From Thiolapillus brandeum (GTDB lineage: Bacteria > Pseudomonadota > Gammaproteobacteria > Chromatiales > Chromatiaceae): a DNA stretch of 64,000 nt. This document shows positions 28,357 to 38,230 of the stretch, in pieces. A program made the position numbers and the translations under genes. Under the pieces are notes generated by a model, which saw nothing but the letters and a program-made list of their open reading frames with translations, was not told where the DNA came from and ran no database searches. Numbering within the stretch: position 1 is the stretch's first letter; every line of letters begins with the position of its first letter. The stretch lies in contig NZ_AP012273.1 in the NCBI RefSeq assembly GCF_000828615.1, positions 1,488,001-1,552,000 of the forward strand, in the 5' to 3' direction.

Positions 28357-28788
28357 ATGCATCTGTTTTCATACACAAGCCTGGTAACGAGTGCGCCGGT
28401 GGATGGCGGTAGTCTTTCAGGGGATACCGTAACCGGGACAGGCAGCGCTGGAATGGATGTTGGCCATCAGCTGGTCCAGGTACTGGGCAGTCTTGGAATC
28501 GTGCTGGCACTGGTACTGGTGCTGGCCTGGCTGGCCAGGCGTCTTTCCAGTTCGCGAATCATGCAGACCAAGGGTCTGCGCCTGATGGGAGGGATATCGT
28601 TGGGTGGTAAGGAACGAATCGTACTGGTTCAGGTTGGAGACAGGCAACTGCTGATTGGTGTTGCTCCTGGCAACCTGCGAACTCTGCATGTATTGGATCA
28701 GCCATTGAATGGCAAACTCTCCCAGGCGGGCGGATTCGAAGAACAGATCTCGCAGCTCATGGATAAGCCGCAGGGAAAGGAGGGCTGA
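28357..28788 (+). CDS. fliO: Flagellar biosynthetic protein FliO
   Basis: 143 aa. A short N-terminal periplasmic segment, one membrane segment (about 42-63: [22 protein letters not shown]) and a cytoplasmic domain with [37 protein letters not shown], the FliO family signature. It helps to assemble the FliP core of the export gate. It lies between fliN and fliP, and fliP starts 1 nt after the stop. Confidence 0.93.
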   Translation: MHLFSYTSLVTSAPVDGGSLSGDTVTGTGSAGMDVGHQLVQVLGSLGIVLALVLVLAWLARRLSSSRIMQTKGLRLMGGISLGGKERIVLVQVGDRQLLIGVAPGNLRTLHVLDQPLNGKLSQAGGFEEQISQLMDKPQGKEG

Positions 28789-28789
28789 C

Positions 28790-29581
28790 ATGCTTGTGGA
28801 ACCAGGTGCCTTTGTTCAGAGGATCATTTCCGGGAACGGGAAAAGATTGTTGCTGTTCTGCGTCATTGGCGTAGGGCTGTTGTTCAGCAATGCGGATGCG
28901 CAAACAGGCTTTGCCGCAGTGACGGTTACGCCAGGAACAGGTGGTGCGCAAACTTACTCTGTAAGTATTCAGATTCTGTTGCTCATGACGGTATTGAGCC
29001 TGCTGCCCGCTGCCTTGATCATGATGACCTCCTTCACCCGCGTGATCATCGTACTTGCGATTCTGCGCCAGGCACTTGGTACGGCGCAGACACCTTCCAA
29101 TCAAATACTCATTGGTCTTGGGCTGTTTCTTTCCCTGTTCATCATGGCTCCGGTTTTTGAGCAGGCCTATGACACCGGCTTGAAGCCGTACCTGGATGAG
29201 CAGATCGATGCCGAGCAGGCGGTGGAAAATGCGGCCAAGCCATTTCGCCAATTTATGCTCGATCAGACCAGACAGGCCGACCTGCTCATGTTTACAAGAA
29301 TTTCAGGACGCAGCAGTTTGCCGTCGCGTGATGAAGTACCGTTTACCCTGTTGCTGCCATCTTTCGTTACCAGTGAGCTTAAAACGGCATTCCAGATCGG
29401 CTTTCTGATATTTCTGCCCTTTCTCGTGATAGACCTGGTGGTTGCCAGTGTTCTCATGGCCATGGGAATGATGATGCTTTCGCCCATGATTATCTCATTG
29501 CCATTCAAACTCATGCTGTTTGTACTGGTTGACGGATGGTCTCTGATCATGGGAACCCTGGCGTCGAGTTTCTATATGTGA
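28790..29581 (+). CDS. fliP: Flagellar export gate protein FliP
   Basis: 263 aa from the ATG at 28790; the upstream in-frame ATG at 28709 lies inside fliO. It begins with a signal-like hydrophobic stretch ([20 protein letters not shown]), then the conserved [52 protein letters not shown] and the C-terminal [22 protein letters not shown]. It is the pentameric core of the export channel. Confidence 0.97.
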   Translation: MLVEPGAFVQRIISGNGKRLLLFCVIGVGLLFSNADAQTGFAAVTVTPGTGGAQTYSVSIQILLLMTVLSLLPAALIMMTSFTRVIIVLAILRQALGTAQTPSNQILIGLGLFLSLFIMAPVFEQAYDTGLKPYLDEQIDAEQAVENAAKPFRQFMLDQTRQADLLMFTRISGRSSLPSRDEVPFTLLLPSFVTSELKTAFQIGFLIFLPFLVIDLVVASVLMAMGMMMLSPMIISLPFKLMLFVLVDGWSLIMGTLASSFYM

Positions 29582-29633
29582 TGGAGAAGGAGCGGATGGG
29601 GTCAACAGTCACACAAGGCAGGGGCAACGGATC

Positions 29634-29909
29634 ATGACGCCGGAAACCATTTTGGCCGTTGGGCAAAACGCCCTTACCGTAACCATCATGCTGGCAGCGC
29701 CCCTGCTGATTTCCGCCCTGGTAATCGGCCTTCTCATTGGCGTGTTGCAGGCGGCCACACAAATACAGGAAATGACACTGAGCTTTATCCCCAAACTCAT
29801 GGTGCTGGTGCTGGCGTTGGTGGTTGCCGGGCCATGGATGCTTGGGCTGATCACGGATTTCACCATACAGCTGTTCCAAAGCATTCCGGAACTTGTTGGG
29901 GGTGGTTGA
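29634..29909 (+). CDS. fliQ: Flagellar export gate protein FliQ
   Basis: 91 aa, two membrane helices. Family sequence: MTPETILAVGQNALTVTIMLAAPLLISALVIGLLIGVLQAATQIQEMTLSFIPK. It packs around the FliP-FliR core of the export gate. It starts 52 nt after fliP, and fliR begins 5 nt after its stop. Confidence 0.97.
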   Translation: MTPETILAVGQNALTVTIMLAAPLLISALVIGLLIGVLQAATQIQEMTLSFIPKLMVLVLALVVAGPWMLGLITDFTIQLFQSIPELVGGG

Positions 29910-29914
29910 ACAAC

Positions 29915-30691
29915 ATGCTGCAATTCAGCGCTGGAGATATTCTCAACACTACGGCAGGGCTTCTGTGGCCGTTTATGCGTATTGGCGCCATGATGGTTGC
30001 CGCACCCGTTTTTTCCGCTTCAAGCCTGCCACTGAGAGTGCGGATACTGTTGGCCGTGCTCGTCGCCTGGATTCTTCTGCCGGTATTGCCCAATCCGCCC
30101 AGGGTTGATCTGATCAGTGGGCAAGCGTTTCTGATCGGTTTCTACCAGATCCTGATAGGACTGGCCATGGGGTTTATGCTGCAACTGGTATTCGCTGTTT
30201 TCATCATTGCGGGACAGAGCATTGCCATGGCCATGGGACTGGGATTTGCTTCGGCTGTGGATCCTCAGAATGGTGTTCAGGTTCCAGTGATCAGCCAGTT
30301 TCTGCTGATCATGGTAACCCTGATATTTCTCTCTCTGGATGGCCACCTGGTGTTCCTGGACTTGATGGCGGAAAGTTTTCGGTTGCTGCCCGTAGGAATG
30401 ATGCATCCACCAGTGGATCAACTCAAGGCTTTGGCTTACTGGGGAACATACATGTTTTCCAGTGGTCTTCTGGTAGCCCTGCCAGCGGTAACCGGGCTGT
30501 TGCTGGTAAACATCGCATTTGGCGTGGCATCAAGGGCTGCACCGCAGCTCAACATATTTGCGGTTGGATTTCCCGTCATGATCATGGCGGGATTCTCGCT
30601 GCTGGTTCTGATCGCGCCCTCTCTCACGGATCATTTTTCCAACATACTGGTAGATGCTCTGGGTTTCATCCGGCGTCTGCTGGTCATTTGA
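29915..30691 (+). CDS. fliR: Flagellar export gate protein FliR
   Basis: 258 aa from the ATG at 29915; a TTG at 29906 is an alternative. Upstream in-frame codons lie within fliQ. Highly hydrophobic, about six membrane helices, with PFMRIGAMMVAAPVFSASSLPLRVRILLAVLVAWILLP near the start and the AMGLGFASAVDPQNGVQVPVISQF family block. It forms the export gate with FliP and FliQ. Confidence 0.96.
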   Translation: MLQFSAGDILNTTAGLLWPFMRIGAMMVAAPVFSASSLPLRVRILLAVLVAWILLPVLPNPPRVDLISGQAFLIGFYQILIGLAMGFMLQLVFAVFIIAGQSIAMAMGLGFASAVDPQNGVQVPVISQFLLIMVTLIFLSLDGHLVFLDLMAESFRLLPVGMMHPPVDQLKALAYWGTYMFSSGLLVALPAVTGLLLVNIAFGVASRAAPQLNIFAVGFPVMIMAGFSLLVLIAPSLTDHFSNILVDALGFIRRLLVI

Positions 30692-30704
30692 CGGGACGCT
30701 ATGC

Positions 30705-31829
30705 ATGTCTGGTGGAAATGCCGAAGAACGTACCGAAAAACCTACTCCAAAACGTCTTAGGGAGGCGCGTGAGAAAGGTCAGGTACCACGTTCCCGAGAG
30801 CTCAACAGTACCCTGGTAATGATGGCCTCAGCACTATGTCTGTGGGGATTGGGATCCATGCTGGTTGGAGATCTGGCGGAAATTATGCGTGATGGACTTG
30901 CCGTGGAGCGTAGCATGGCCATGGATCCGGTAGCATTGGTACAAAGGTTTGCTTCTCTTGTGGGAAAGGGGATGTGGGTACTGTCTCCTCTGTTTCTCAT
31001 ACTGATGGTGGCCGCCCTGGTGGGGCCCGCCAGCATGGGAGGGATGGTATTCAGTGCCAAAGCCATCAGTTTCAAGGCCGAAAAAATCAACCCTCTGAAA
31101 GGCATTGGACGAATTTTCTCGGCCCGGGCGCTAATGGAACTGCTCAAGACCCTGGCCAAATTCTCACTGGTGGCTGCTGTATCGGTAGCGCTGCTTTGGT
31201 CTCTGAAGGATGAACTGCTTTTCCTTGCCGGGGAACCCATGCATAGAGCCCTTGGACATGCGGGCACACTGTTTGTCAAAGCTTTCCTGACTCTAAGCTC
31301 GGTACTGATTCTGGTCGTGCTCATCGATGTTCCTTTTCAGATCTACCAGCACAACAAGCAGTTGAAGATGTCGATGAAGGAGATCAAGGATGAGAGCAAG
31401 GAGACTGAAGGCAGACCGGAAGTAAAGGGAAAGATACGTGCCCTGCAAAGGGAAATGTCTCAACGCCGCATGATGGAACGCGTACCAGAGGCGGATGTGG
31501 TCATTACCAATCCTACTCACTATTCCGTGGCCCTGGCATATGACAGGGAAGCGAGTGGCGCTCCAAGGGTGCTGGCAAAAGGAGCCGATCTGGTGGCTCT
31601 GCGTATACGGGAGGTTGCGGGAAAACATGGGATAGCGGTGGTATCTGCTCCTCCATTGGCACGGGCCTTGTATGCGACCACAGAGATCGATGAAGAAATA
31701 CCAGGAGAGCTGTATGTGGCTGTGGCGCATATTCTGGCCTACGTATATCAGCTGAACCAGGCGCGCTCCGGTAATGCTGAAGAACCATCACTGCCAACAG
31801 ATCTTCCGGTACCGGACGAGTTCAAGTGA
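30705..31829 (+). CDS. flhB: Flagellar export switch protein FlhB
   Basis: 374 aa from the ATG at 30705 (MSGGNAEERTEKPTPKRLREAREKGQVPRSREL). Four membrane helices fill about residues 35-210. The cytoplasmic domain carries the autocleavage motif NPTH at about residue 268, followed by HYSVALAYDREASGAPRVLAKGADLVALRIREVA. Cleavage here, with FliK, switches substrate specificity from hook to filament proteins. Confidence 0.97.
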   Translation: MSGGNAEERTEKPTPKRLREAREKGQVPRSRELNSTLVMMASALCLWGLGSMLVGDLAEIMRDGLAVERSMAMDPVALVQRFASLVGKGMWVLSPLFLILMVAALVGPASMGGMVFSAKAISFKAEKINPLKGIGRIFSARALMELLKTLAKFSLVAAVSVALLWSLKDELLFLAGEPMHRALGHAGTLFVKAFLTLSSVLILVVLIDVPFQIYQHNKQLKMSMKEIKDESKETEGRPEVKGKIRALQREMSQRRMMERVPEADVVITNPTHYSVALAYDREASGAPRVLAKGADLVALRIREVAGKHGIAVVSAPPLARALYATTEIDEEIPGELYVAVAHILAYVYQLNQARSGNAEEPSLPTDLPVPDEFK

Positions 31830-31861
31830 ACACACGAATACATAGGAAAGGGTAATCAATC

Positions 31862-33961
31862 ATGCAGACACAGGAATTCATGGGTCACCTGAAAGCGTTG
31901 CAACATCAGGGCTTGGGTACGCCGTTGTTGCTGGTTGTCATGCTGTCGATGATGGTTCTTCCCCTGCCTCCCATGGCTTTGGATGTGCTGTTCACCTTCA
32001 ACATCGCCATTGCATTGATGGTGATACTGGTGGTTCTGTATACCCACAGGCCCCTGGATTTTGCGGCCTTTCCTACGGTCTTGCTTGTGGCCACCTTGTT
32101 ACGCCTTTCCCTGAATGTGGCATCCACACGGGTCGTACTTCTGGAAGGTCACAATGGAGGAGATGCCGCAGGCAAGGTCATACAGGCGTTTGGTGAATTC
32201 GTTGTCGGTGGAAATTATGCCGTGGGTCTTATTGTCTTTGCCATTATCACCATTATCAATTTTGTCGTGGTTACCAAAGGCGCGGGACGTATTTCCGAAG
32301 TGAGTGCCCGATTTACCCTGGATGCCATGCCCGGAAAACAGATGGCAGTTGATGCTGATCTGAATGCAGGACTGATAACCCAGGATCAGGCACGGGCACG
32401 GCGCGAAGAAATTGCCAGTGAGGCGGATTTCTATGGCGCCATGGATGGCGCCAGCAAGTTTGTCAGGGGAGATGCCATTGCCGGTATCCTCATACTGCTG
32501 ATCAATGTTATCGGAGGTTTGGCTATTGGCATGGCCCAGCACGGCCTGGATTTTTCCCAGGCGGCGCACAACTATGCCTTGTTGACCATTGGTGACGGAC
32601 TGGTGGCGCAGATTCCTTCCCTGGTGTTGTCCACGGCAGCGGCAATCATCGTCACCCGGGTTACCGCAGCCAGGGATATGGGCCAGCAGATCGCCGATCA
32701 GTTGTTGAGCAATCCAAAGGCGCTGCTGATCACAGCAATCATTGTAGGGGTGCTTGGTTTGGTTCCTGGCATGCCCAACCTGGTATTTCTTTTGCTTGCC
32801 GGGCTTCTGGCGGGAGGCGCATGGTTGTTGCAGAAGAAACAGCTCATGCCCGAAGCCGAGGCGACTGAAGTGGATCAACCGGAGGCCATGGAAGGCAAAG
32901 AAGCCGAACTGAGCTGGGAAGAAGTGGCTCAGGTGGACACGGTTGGCCTGGAAGTCGGTTACCGGCTGATTCCCCTGCTTGATAAGGCACAGGGTGGTCA
33001 GCTGATGAACCGGATTCGGGGAGTGAGAAGAAAGCTTTCCCAGGAGCTGGGGTTTCTGGTGCCTGCTGTGCATATACGTGACAACCTCGAGCTCGCTCCC
33101 GGGGCCTATCGCATTACGCTCATGGGTGTGCCTATTGGTGAGGCGGAGGTGTATCCGGATATGGAACTGGCCATCAATCCTGGTCAGGTATATGGGGTGC
33201 TGAAGGGGATCGACACGGTGGATCCGGCCTTTGGTCTGGAAGCCGTATGGATTGACAGCTCCCTCAAGGATGAGGCTCAGACCCTCGGCTATACCGTCGT
33301 CGATACCAGCACAGTCATAGCGACGCACTTGAGCCACCTGCTCCAGCAACATGCCCATGAATTGCTGGGATACGAAGAGGTTCAGCAACTATTGGATATT
33401 CTCAAACAGCATTCTCCAAAGCTGGTGGAAGACCTGGTGCCAAAATTGTTACCTCTGGGAACCGTGTTGAAGGTTCTGCAGAACCTGTTGTGGGAAGGCA
33501 TACCCATTCGGGATATGCGGACAATTGCAGAAACTTTGGCGGAGTATGGTCGTGACAGTCAAAACGCTGACACATTGACTGCCGCAGTAAGGCGAGCGCT
33601 TTCCAGGCAAATATTCCAGAAAATCAATGGTATGAAGCAGGAAATTAAAGTCATTACTCTTGATCCAAATCTGGAACACATCTTGCAACAGGCAGTACAG
33701 GGAGCACAGAACGGAGGTATGGGAATGGAACCAGGCATCATGGACCGTCTCATGACTGACATGAAAGAAATCGTACAGGAAAGAGAAATGAATGGAGAAA
33801 CTGCGGTATTGCTGGTCAGCCCCTCTTTGAGGCCTTTGTTGTCACGTCTGCTGCGCAGCTCGTTGCCAAGTCTGAATGTTGTGTCTTACGAGGAAATCCC
33901 GGACAACAAGCAAATCATGGTGACTGCCCATGTAGGGCGCCAACTGGAGCAGGCTGTATGA
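31862..33961 (+). CDS. flhA: Flagellar export apparatus protein FlhA
   Basis: 699 aa, normal length. About eight membrane helices in residues 20-320 include the FHIPEP-type block (RLSLNVASTRVVLLEG, GRISEVSARFTLDAMPGKQMAVDADLNAGLI). The C-terminal cytoplasmic domain (about 350-699) docks substrates and chaperones. The start follows AGGAAAGGGTAATCAATC. It lies 32 nt after flhB and is followed by flhF. Confidence 0.97.
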   Translation: MQTQEFMGHLKALQHQGLGTPLLLVVMLSMMVLPLPPMALDVLFTFNIAIALMVILVVLYTHRPLDFAAFPTVLLVATLLRLSLNVASTRVVLLEGHNGGDAAGKVIQAFGEFVVGGNYAVGLIVFAIITIINFVVVTKGAGRISEVSARFTLDAMPGKQMAVDADLNAGLITQDQARARREEIASEADFYGAMDGASKFVRGDAIAGILILLINVIGGLAIGMAQHGLDFSQAAHNYALLTIGDGLVAQIPSLVLSTAAAIIVTRVTAARDMGQQIADQLLSNPKALLITAIIVGVLGLVPGMPNLVFLLLAGLLAGGAWLLQKKQLMPEAEATEVDQPEAMEGKEAELSWEEVAQVDTVGLEVGYRLIPLLDKAQGGQLMNRIRGVRRKLSQELGFLVPAVHIRDNLELAPGAYRITLMGVPIGEAEVYPDMELAINPGQVYGVLKGIDTVDPAFGLEAVWIDSSLKDEAQTLGYTVVDTSTVIATHLSHLLQQHAHELLGYEEVQQLLDILKQHSPKLVEDLVPKLLPLGTVLKVLQNLLWEGIPIRDMRTIAETLAEYGRDSQNADTLTAAVRRALSRQIFQKINGMKQEIKVITLDPNLEHILQQAVQGAQNGGMGMEPGIMDRLMTDMKEIVQEREMNGETAVLLVSPSLRPLLSRLLRSSLPSLNVVSYEEIPDNKQIMVTAHVGRQLEQAV

Positions 33962-34022
33962 GGCTGAAGTTCCCGCAGTTTTCACGTTTTTGGCTACGGC
34001 CGGGAAGACAGGTACAAACGTC

Positions 34023-35228
34023 ATGAAGATGAAACGCTATTTTGCTCCTGACATGCGTCAGGCTATACGCAGAGTCAGGGAAGACCAGGGACCCAATTCC
34101 GTTATTCTTTCAAACCGGAGGGTTCCCGGAGGCGTGGAGATTATAGCAGCCCTGGATTATGACGAAGCTTTGGTCAACCAGGCCCTTGGGGCGTATGAAA
34201 ACAACTCAAGGGGAGAAGGTGAAGCTGCTGAAGTGCCCTCCGGCATGGACAAACCCTATCCCGGGGAGAATATTGGCGACCCTGCCGCAGAATCCTCCAT
34301 CCAGAGCATTCGCAATGATCTCAAGGCTCTGCGGGATCTGATGGAGGCTCCACTGCTGCAGTTTGGCTGGGGGGAAATGCGCAAGGTACAGCCTTTGCGC
34401 GCAAACCTGCTGAAACGTCTTATGGCCCTGGGTCTGGATGCCACTCTGTGCCGGGAAATCGTGGACAAGGTCGTAGAGAGTGGCCGGATGGAGAATGGTT
34501 GGGCGGCATCACTGAAGCTGCTGGCGGAAATGCTGCCGGTTTCAGACGACGATATTTTGTCAGAAGGCGGGGTCATTGCGCTAGTGGGGTCAACCGGGGT
34601 GGGTAAGACCACTACTGTGGCCAAGCTGGCGGCGCGTTTTGCGTTGCGCCATGGCCGCCGACATGTGGCCCTCATCACCACGGACAGTTACCGCATAGGC
34701 GCTCATGAACAGCTGCGTACCTATGGCCGGATCCTGGGTATTCCTGTACAGACTGCGGGGGACAAAGACGAGTTGGCTGCCGCACTCAATCATGCCCGTG
34801 ACCGAAAACTGGTGCTTATCGATACGGCCGGGGTCAGTCAACGGGACATGCACCTCACAGAGAAGCTTTCCAGTCTGAATACAGGTGGCCAGGAAATCCA
34901 CAACTACCTTGTTCTTTCCGCCACCAGCCAGGCCCAGGTTCAGAGTGAAGTGATTCGCTCGTTCCAGAAGTCGGGGTTGCAGCGCTGTATTCTGACCAAG
35001 ATTGATGAAGCCGGAAGTCTGGGAGGTACCTTGGCCACATTGGCCCATCATGGCCTACCGGCTGCCTATGTCAGTGATGGTCAGAAAGTGCCGGATGATC
35101 TTCATCCTGCCAGGGGAGAAAAACTGGTCAAACATGCCGTCGAACTGATGCAGCAGCGTCAGGAAGCGCTCACAGAGGATGCGCTGGCATTCAACTTTGG
35201 AGGACTTGTCGCAAATGCTCATGTATGA
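34023..35228 (+). CDS. flhF: Flagellar SRP-like GTPase FlhF
   Basis: 401 aa from the ATG at 34023 (MKMKRYFAPDMRQAIRRVREDQGPNSVILSNRRV). An N-terminal basic B domain and an NG GTPase domain with G1 GSTGVGKTTTVAKLAA, DSYRIGAHEQLRTYGRILG, DTAG and TKIDEA are all present. FlhF recruits the first flagellar components to the cell pole. The protein strongly implies polar flagellation when paired with FlhG. flhG overlaps its 3' end. Confidence 0.96.
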   Translation: MKMKRYFAPDMRQAIRRVREDQGPNSVILSNRRVPGGVEIIAALDYDEALVNQALGAYENNSRGEGEAAEVPSGMDKPYPGENIGDPAAESSIQSIRNDLKALRDLMEAPLLQFGWGEMRKVQPLRANLLKRLMALGLDATLCREIVDKVVESGRMENGWAASLKLLAEMLPVSDDDILSEGGVIALVGSTGVGKTTTVAKLAARFALRHGRRHVALITTDSYRIGAHEQLRTYGRILGIPVQTAGDKDELAAALNHARDRKLVLIDTAGVSQRDMHLTEKLSSLNTGGQEIHNYLVLSATSQAQVQSEVIRSFQKSGLQRCILTKIDEAGSLGGTLATLAHHGLPAAYVSDGQKVPDDLHPARGEKLVKHAVELMQQRQEALTEDALAFNFGGLVANAHV

Positions 35229-36120
35229 AACAGCCATGACAACAAAACGGCCCAGGGATCAGGCCATGGGATTGAGAAAGATCAAACAACATCGACCCGT
35301 CAAGGTGATTGCCGTCACCGGAGGAAAGGGAGGCGTAGGCAAGACGAATGTAGCCGTCAATCTGTCCCTTTCCCTGGCGGCTGCCGGCAATGAAGTCATG
35401 TTGCTGGATGCGGATTTCGGGTTGGCAAATGTGGATGTGCAGCTGGGACTGAGCCCCGAGTATGATCTGTCACACCTGATTTCTGGTGAAAGGAATCTTG
35501 AGGAGATCATTATCCAGGGCCCTGGAGGGGTCAAGATCATTCCGGCCTCGTCCGGCATATCAAGAATGGCGGATCTCTCTCACCAGGAACGCGCAGGTAT
35601 CATTCATGCTTTCAGTGAACTTCATTGTGACGTGGACTACCTGGTAGTGGACACATCTGCAGGAATAGCCGATTCGGTCATCAGTTTTTGCAAGGCATCC
35701 CATGAGGTTCTTGTGGTGGTTTGTGATGAACCGGCTTCCATTACCGACGCCTATGCATTGATCAAGGTCTTGAATCGCGAGCATGGCGTGAATCATTTCC
35801 ATGTTCTGGCCAATATGGTGTATTCAAACCGCCAGGGCATGGATCTCTACAACAAACTTTCCCTGGCGGCGAATCATTTCCTGGAAGCCAGCCTGAGTTT
35901 TCTCGGGATAATTCCACAGGATGAACGCTTGAGGCAGGCCGTTCAGAAACAGAAAGCTGTAGTGGCGCTATACCCCAGCAGCCCTTCTTCGTCAGCTTTC
36001 CGCAAGGTGGCAGGCAATATCGAGAAATGGCCGGGCACGCAGAACGCCAGTGGCCAACTGGAATTCTTTGTCGAACGACTCATCAAGAGTGAGAATGAAT
36101 TGAGCAGGCGGGAACCATGA
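35215..36120 (+). CDS. flhG: Flagellar number regulator FlhG/FleN (MinD-like ATPase)
   Basis: 301 aa from the ATG at 35215, spaced 10 nt from GGAGGA. ATG codons at 35221 and 35236 are alternatives. It has the deviant Walker A GGKGGVGKTNVAVNLSLSLA, DADFGLANVDVQLGL and VDTSAGI motifs of the ParA/MinD family. FlhG limits flagellar number by antagonising FlhF and the master regulator. It overlaps flhF by 14 nt and fliA by 4 nt. Confidence 0.95.
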   Translation: MLMYETAMTTKRPRDQAMGLRKIKQHRPVKVIAVTGGKGGVGKTNVAVNLSLSLAAAGNEVMLLDADFGLANVDVQLGLSPEYDLSHLISGERNLEEIIIQGPGGVKIIPASSGISRMADLSHQERAGIIHAFSELHCDVDYLVVDTSAGIADSVISFCKASHEVLVVVCDEPASITDAYALIKVLNREHGVNHFHVLANMVYSNRQGMDLYNKLSLAANHFLEASLSFLGIIPQDERLRQAVQKQKAVVALYPSSPSSSAFRKVAGNIEKWPGTQNASGQLEFFVERLIKSENELSRREP

Positions 36121-36857
36121 ACATTGCAGCCATGTATCAGAAGGCTTCCGAACCACTGGACTATGAAGAACTGGTCGTCAAGCATGCGTCATTGGTCAAA
36201 CGTGTCGCCTATCACCTGATGGCTCGTATGCCTTCCAGTGTGCAGGTGGAGGATCTGATTCAGGCGGGCATGATCGGGCTGCTGGAAGCTATCAACAACT
36301 ATGATCCTTCCAAGGGCGCCAGTTTTGAGACCTATGCCCGTATCAGGATTCGCGGCTCCATGATCGATGAAGTGCGTCGTGGGGATTGGACACCCCGGTC
36401 CGTTTACCATAAGGCAAGAAAGCTGGCCGAGGCTATGCAGACCGTGGAGCACCGTGAGCAACGCCCGGCCCGGGACGAAGAAGTGGCGGCAGAGCTGGGT
36501 TTGGATCTCGCTTCCTATCACAAGATTCTTGCGGATACCAATGGTTGCCATGTGCTCAGCTATGACGATCTGTCTGTGGATGGTTGGGGGCATGAGGAAG
36601 AGGACGGGGTCGAGGATACGGGGCTTTTGCCCGAGTTGCAGAAAAACATGTTCAAGGAAGGATTGTCCGAAGCCATAGCAAACCTTCCAGAGCGTGAGAA
36701 ACTGGTGTTGTCTCTTTACTATGACGATGAATTCAATCTCCGTGAGATAGGTGAAATTCTGGGGGTTACTGAGGCCAGAGTATGTCAGATTCATGGCCAG
36801 GCCCTGACACGGCTGCGCTCCAGGATGCGGGATTGGGTTGAGGAAGATCAGGAATAA
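36117..36857 (+). CDS. fliA: RNA polymerase sigma-28 factor FliA
   Basis: 246 aa. Region 2 (VEDLIQAGMIGLLEAINNYDPSKGASFETYARIRIRGSMIDEVRRGDWTPRSV), region 3 (ARDEEVAAELGLDLASYHKIL) and region 4 with its HTH (EREKLVLSLYYDDEFNLREIGEILGVTEARVCQIHGQALTRLRSRM) are complete. It would read the three sigma-28 promoters found before flgK and the two flagellin genes. The ATG overlaps flhG (ATGA). Confidence 0.97.
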   Translation: MNIAAMYQKASEPLDYEELVVKHASLVKRVAYHLMARMPSSVQVEDLIQAGMIGLLEAINNYDPSKGASFETYARIRIRGSMIDEVRRGDWTPRSVYHKARKLAEAMQTVEHREQRPARDEEVAAELGLDLASYHKILADTNGCHVLSYDDLSVDGWGHEEEDGVEDTGLLPELQKNMFKEGLSEAIANLPEREKLVLSLYYDDEFNLREIGEILGVTEARVCQIHGQALTRLRSRMRDWVEEDQE

Positions 36858-36893
36858 AGGAGCACGGAGTTTTTCATCATGCCGTGGAGAGCC

Positions 36894-37064
36894 ATGTCCA
36901 ATACCACAATCAAGCCGCTATTGCCGGTATGGCCCGTGGCGGCAGTGATCCCCACCGGGAAACAGGAAGAAAAAAAGCCAGGGACGGCACCCGCTCTGAA
37001 ACGGGACAAGCATGGAAGCGGCCGTCGTCCGCGTGGCAAAGGGCATATTGATACTTACGCTTGA
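36894..37064 (+). CDS. Small basic protein, unknown function
   Basis: 56 aa if translated from the ATG at 36894 (GTGGAGAGCC upstream); an ATG at 36879 would give 61 aa. It is rich in Pro, Lys and Arg (GKQEEKKPGTAPALKRDKHGSGRRPRGK) and ends GHIDTYA. Short proteins with an H-I-D-x-x-A end occur in other gammaproteobacterial flagellar regions as I recall them, but I cannot verify this. It sits 36 nt after fliA and 11 nt before the SPOR-domain gene, so cotranscription is likely. Confidence 0.5.
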   Translation: MSNTTIKPLLPVWPVAAVIPTGKQEEKKPGTAPALKRDKHGSGRRPRGKGHIDTYA

Positions 37065-37075
37065 GGGCATCAGCA

Positions 37076-38230
37076 ATGTTCAGGAAAGATACCAGCACCC
37101 AGGCCAGGGACTCCCGCCAGGCGGGGGGGGCGACTGTTTCCCGGTACCGGGATCTCGCTCAGGATAGTGATGCAAAGCAGTCGGGGCAGCTCCTCGAACT
37201 CACTGAGGATAGCGTGGATTTCAGCTCTGTACTCAATACCATCTCGGAAAGCCAGACCATGGATGAAACGCCCCGGCAGCCCCCTCCAGGTTCAGGAAAC
37301 AGGGACCTCAATATCAGTAGTGTCATTGAACGGATTCAGGATGAAGGACCGGCGGTGCTTCGCCGTGATGAAGAATCCCGACCGGATCAGACCCGCAGCC
37401 ACGACATAACCCCCGCAGAGGAGGCAGACAAGGTGCATGAGACGGTGAATGCACCCATACCTCCTACACCTACAGCAGCCGAGATCCGCCAGCTTGCAGA
37501 GTCGGCAGCACAGGAAATTCTGTCTTCACGAGCTGACCAGGAAAATACGCAGTCATCCCGTGGTTCCGGGTGGATGTTGATGATCTTGATGTTGTTTCTA
37601 CTAACTGTTGGCGGTTATATTCTGTACAGGAGCAGTAACGAACTGGCAATGGCCAGGAGTCATATATCCCAGCTCAGCAAACGCCTGTTCAACGCTGAGG
37701 AAGCGCTGGCCGGGATGGGGCGCCAGGTTTCCGGAAATACCCATCGCATTCGAGCTGTGTTGACCCCGCAGGAGATGCACAAGGAGATGCTGGAGTATCA
37801 GAAACAGATATTTCAGGAAGTGGATGACCGCCTGGATTTGACGTTGTTGTCCCAGGGCGGGTATATACCCACAGATCCCCGGCATCCATCTTCAGAGCCA
37901 GCGCCTGTGGCAAGTCCGCCAGAGGAGTCCGTGGCCTCATCCGACCGGAAAATCATAGACAAACCGGAATCGATGCCTGAGTCTACAGGGGACTGGCAGG
38001 TCTATCTGGCATCCTATGCTACTGAAAGCCAGGCAAAAAAGGCTTTGACGAACTATAGTTCAGCAGTGCCCGGGGCGATTGTCCAATCAGCCAATGTGAA
38101 AGGAAGAGAAGTGTATCGCGTAGTCGTTCCGGGTTTGTCCAGCAAGAAGAAGGCAATGATGTATCTTGATGAAGTAAAGAAAAAACTTGGCTTGAAGGGA
38201 AGCTGGATAGGGCGCCACAAAGAGAACTGA
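37076..38230 (+). CDS. Single-pass membrane protein with C-terminal SPOR domain
   Basis: 384 aa from the ATG at 37076 (GAGGG upstream). Residues 1-165 are hydrophilic, Gln/Glu/Pro-rich and probably disordered. One membrane helix follows at about 168-190 (WMLMILMLFLLTVGGYILY), then a short coiled coil, a Ser/Pro-rich linker and a SPOR domain at about 305-378 (GDWQVYLASYATESQAKKALTNY... REVYRVVVPGLSSKKKAMMYLDEVKKKLG). SPOR domains bind denuded septal peptidoglycan. The long N-terminus would be cytoplasmic. Its place after fliA suggests a flagellar or polar cell-wall role, which is inference. Confidence 0.85.
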   Translation: MFRKDTSTQARDSRQAGGATVSRYRDLAQDSDAKQSGQLLELTEDSVDFSSVLNTISESQTMDETPRQPPPGSGNRDLNISSVIERIQDEGPAVLRRDEESRPDQTRSHDITPAEEADKVHETVNAPIPPTPTAAEIRQLAESAAQEILSSRADQENTQSSRGSGWMLMILMLFLLTVGGYILYRSSNELAMARSHISQLSKRLFNAEEALAGMGRQVSGNTHRIRAVLTPQEMHKEMLEYQKQIFQEVDDRLDLTLLSQGGYIPTDPRHPSSEPAPVASPPEESVASSDRKIIDKPESMPESTGDWQVYLASYATESQAKKALTNYSSAVPGAIVQSANVKGREVYRVVVPGLSSKKKAMMYLDEVKKKLGLKGSWIGRHKEN

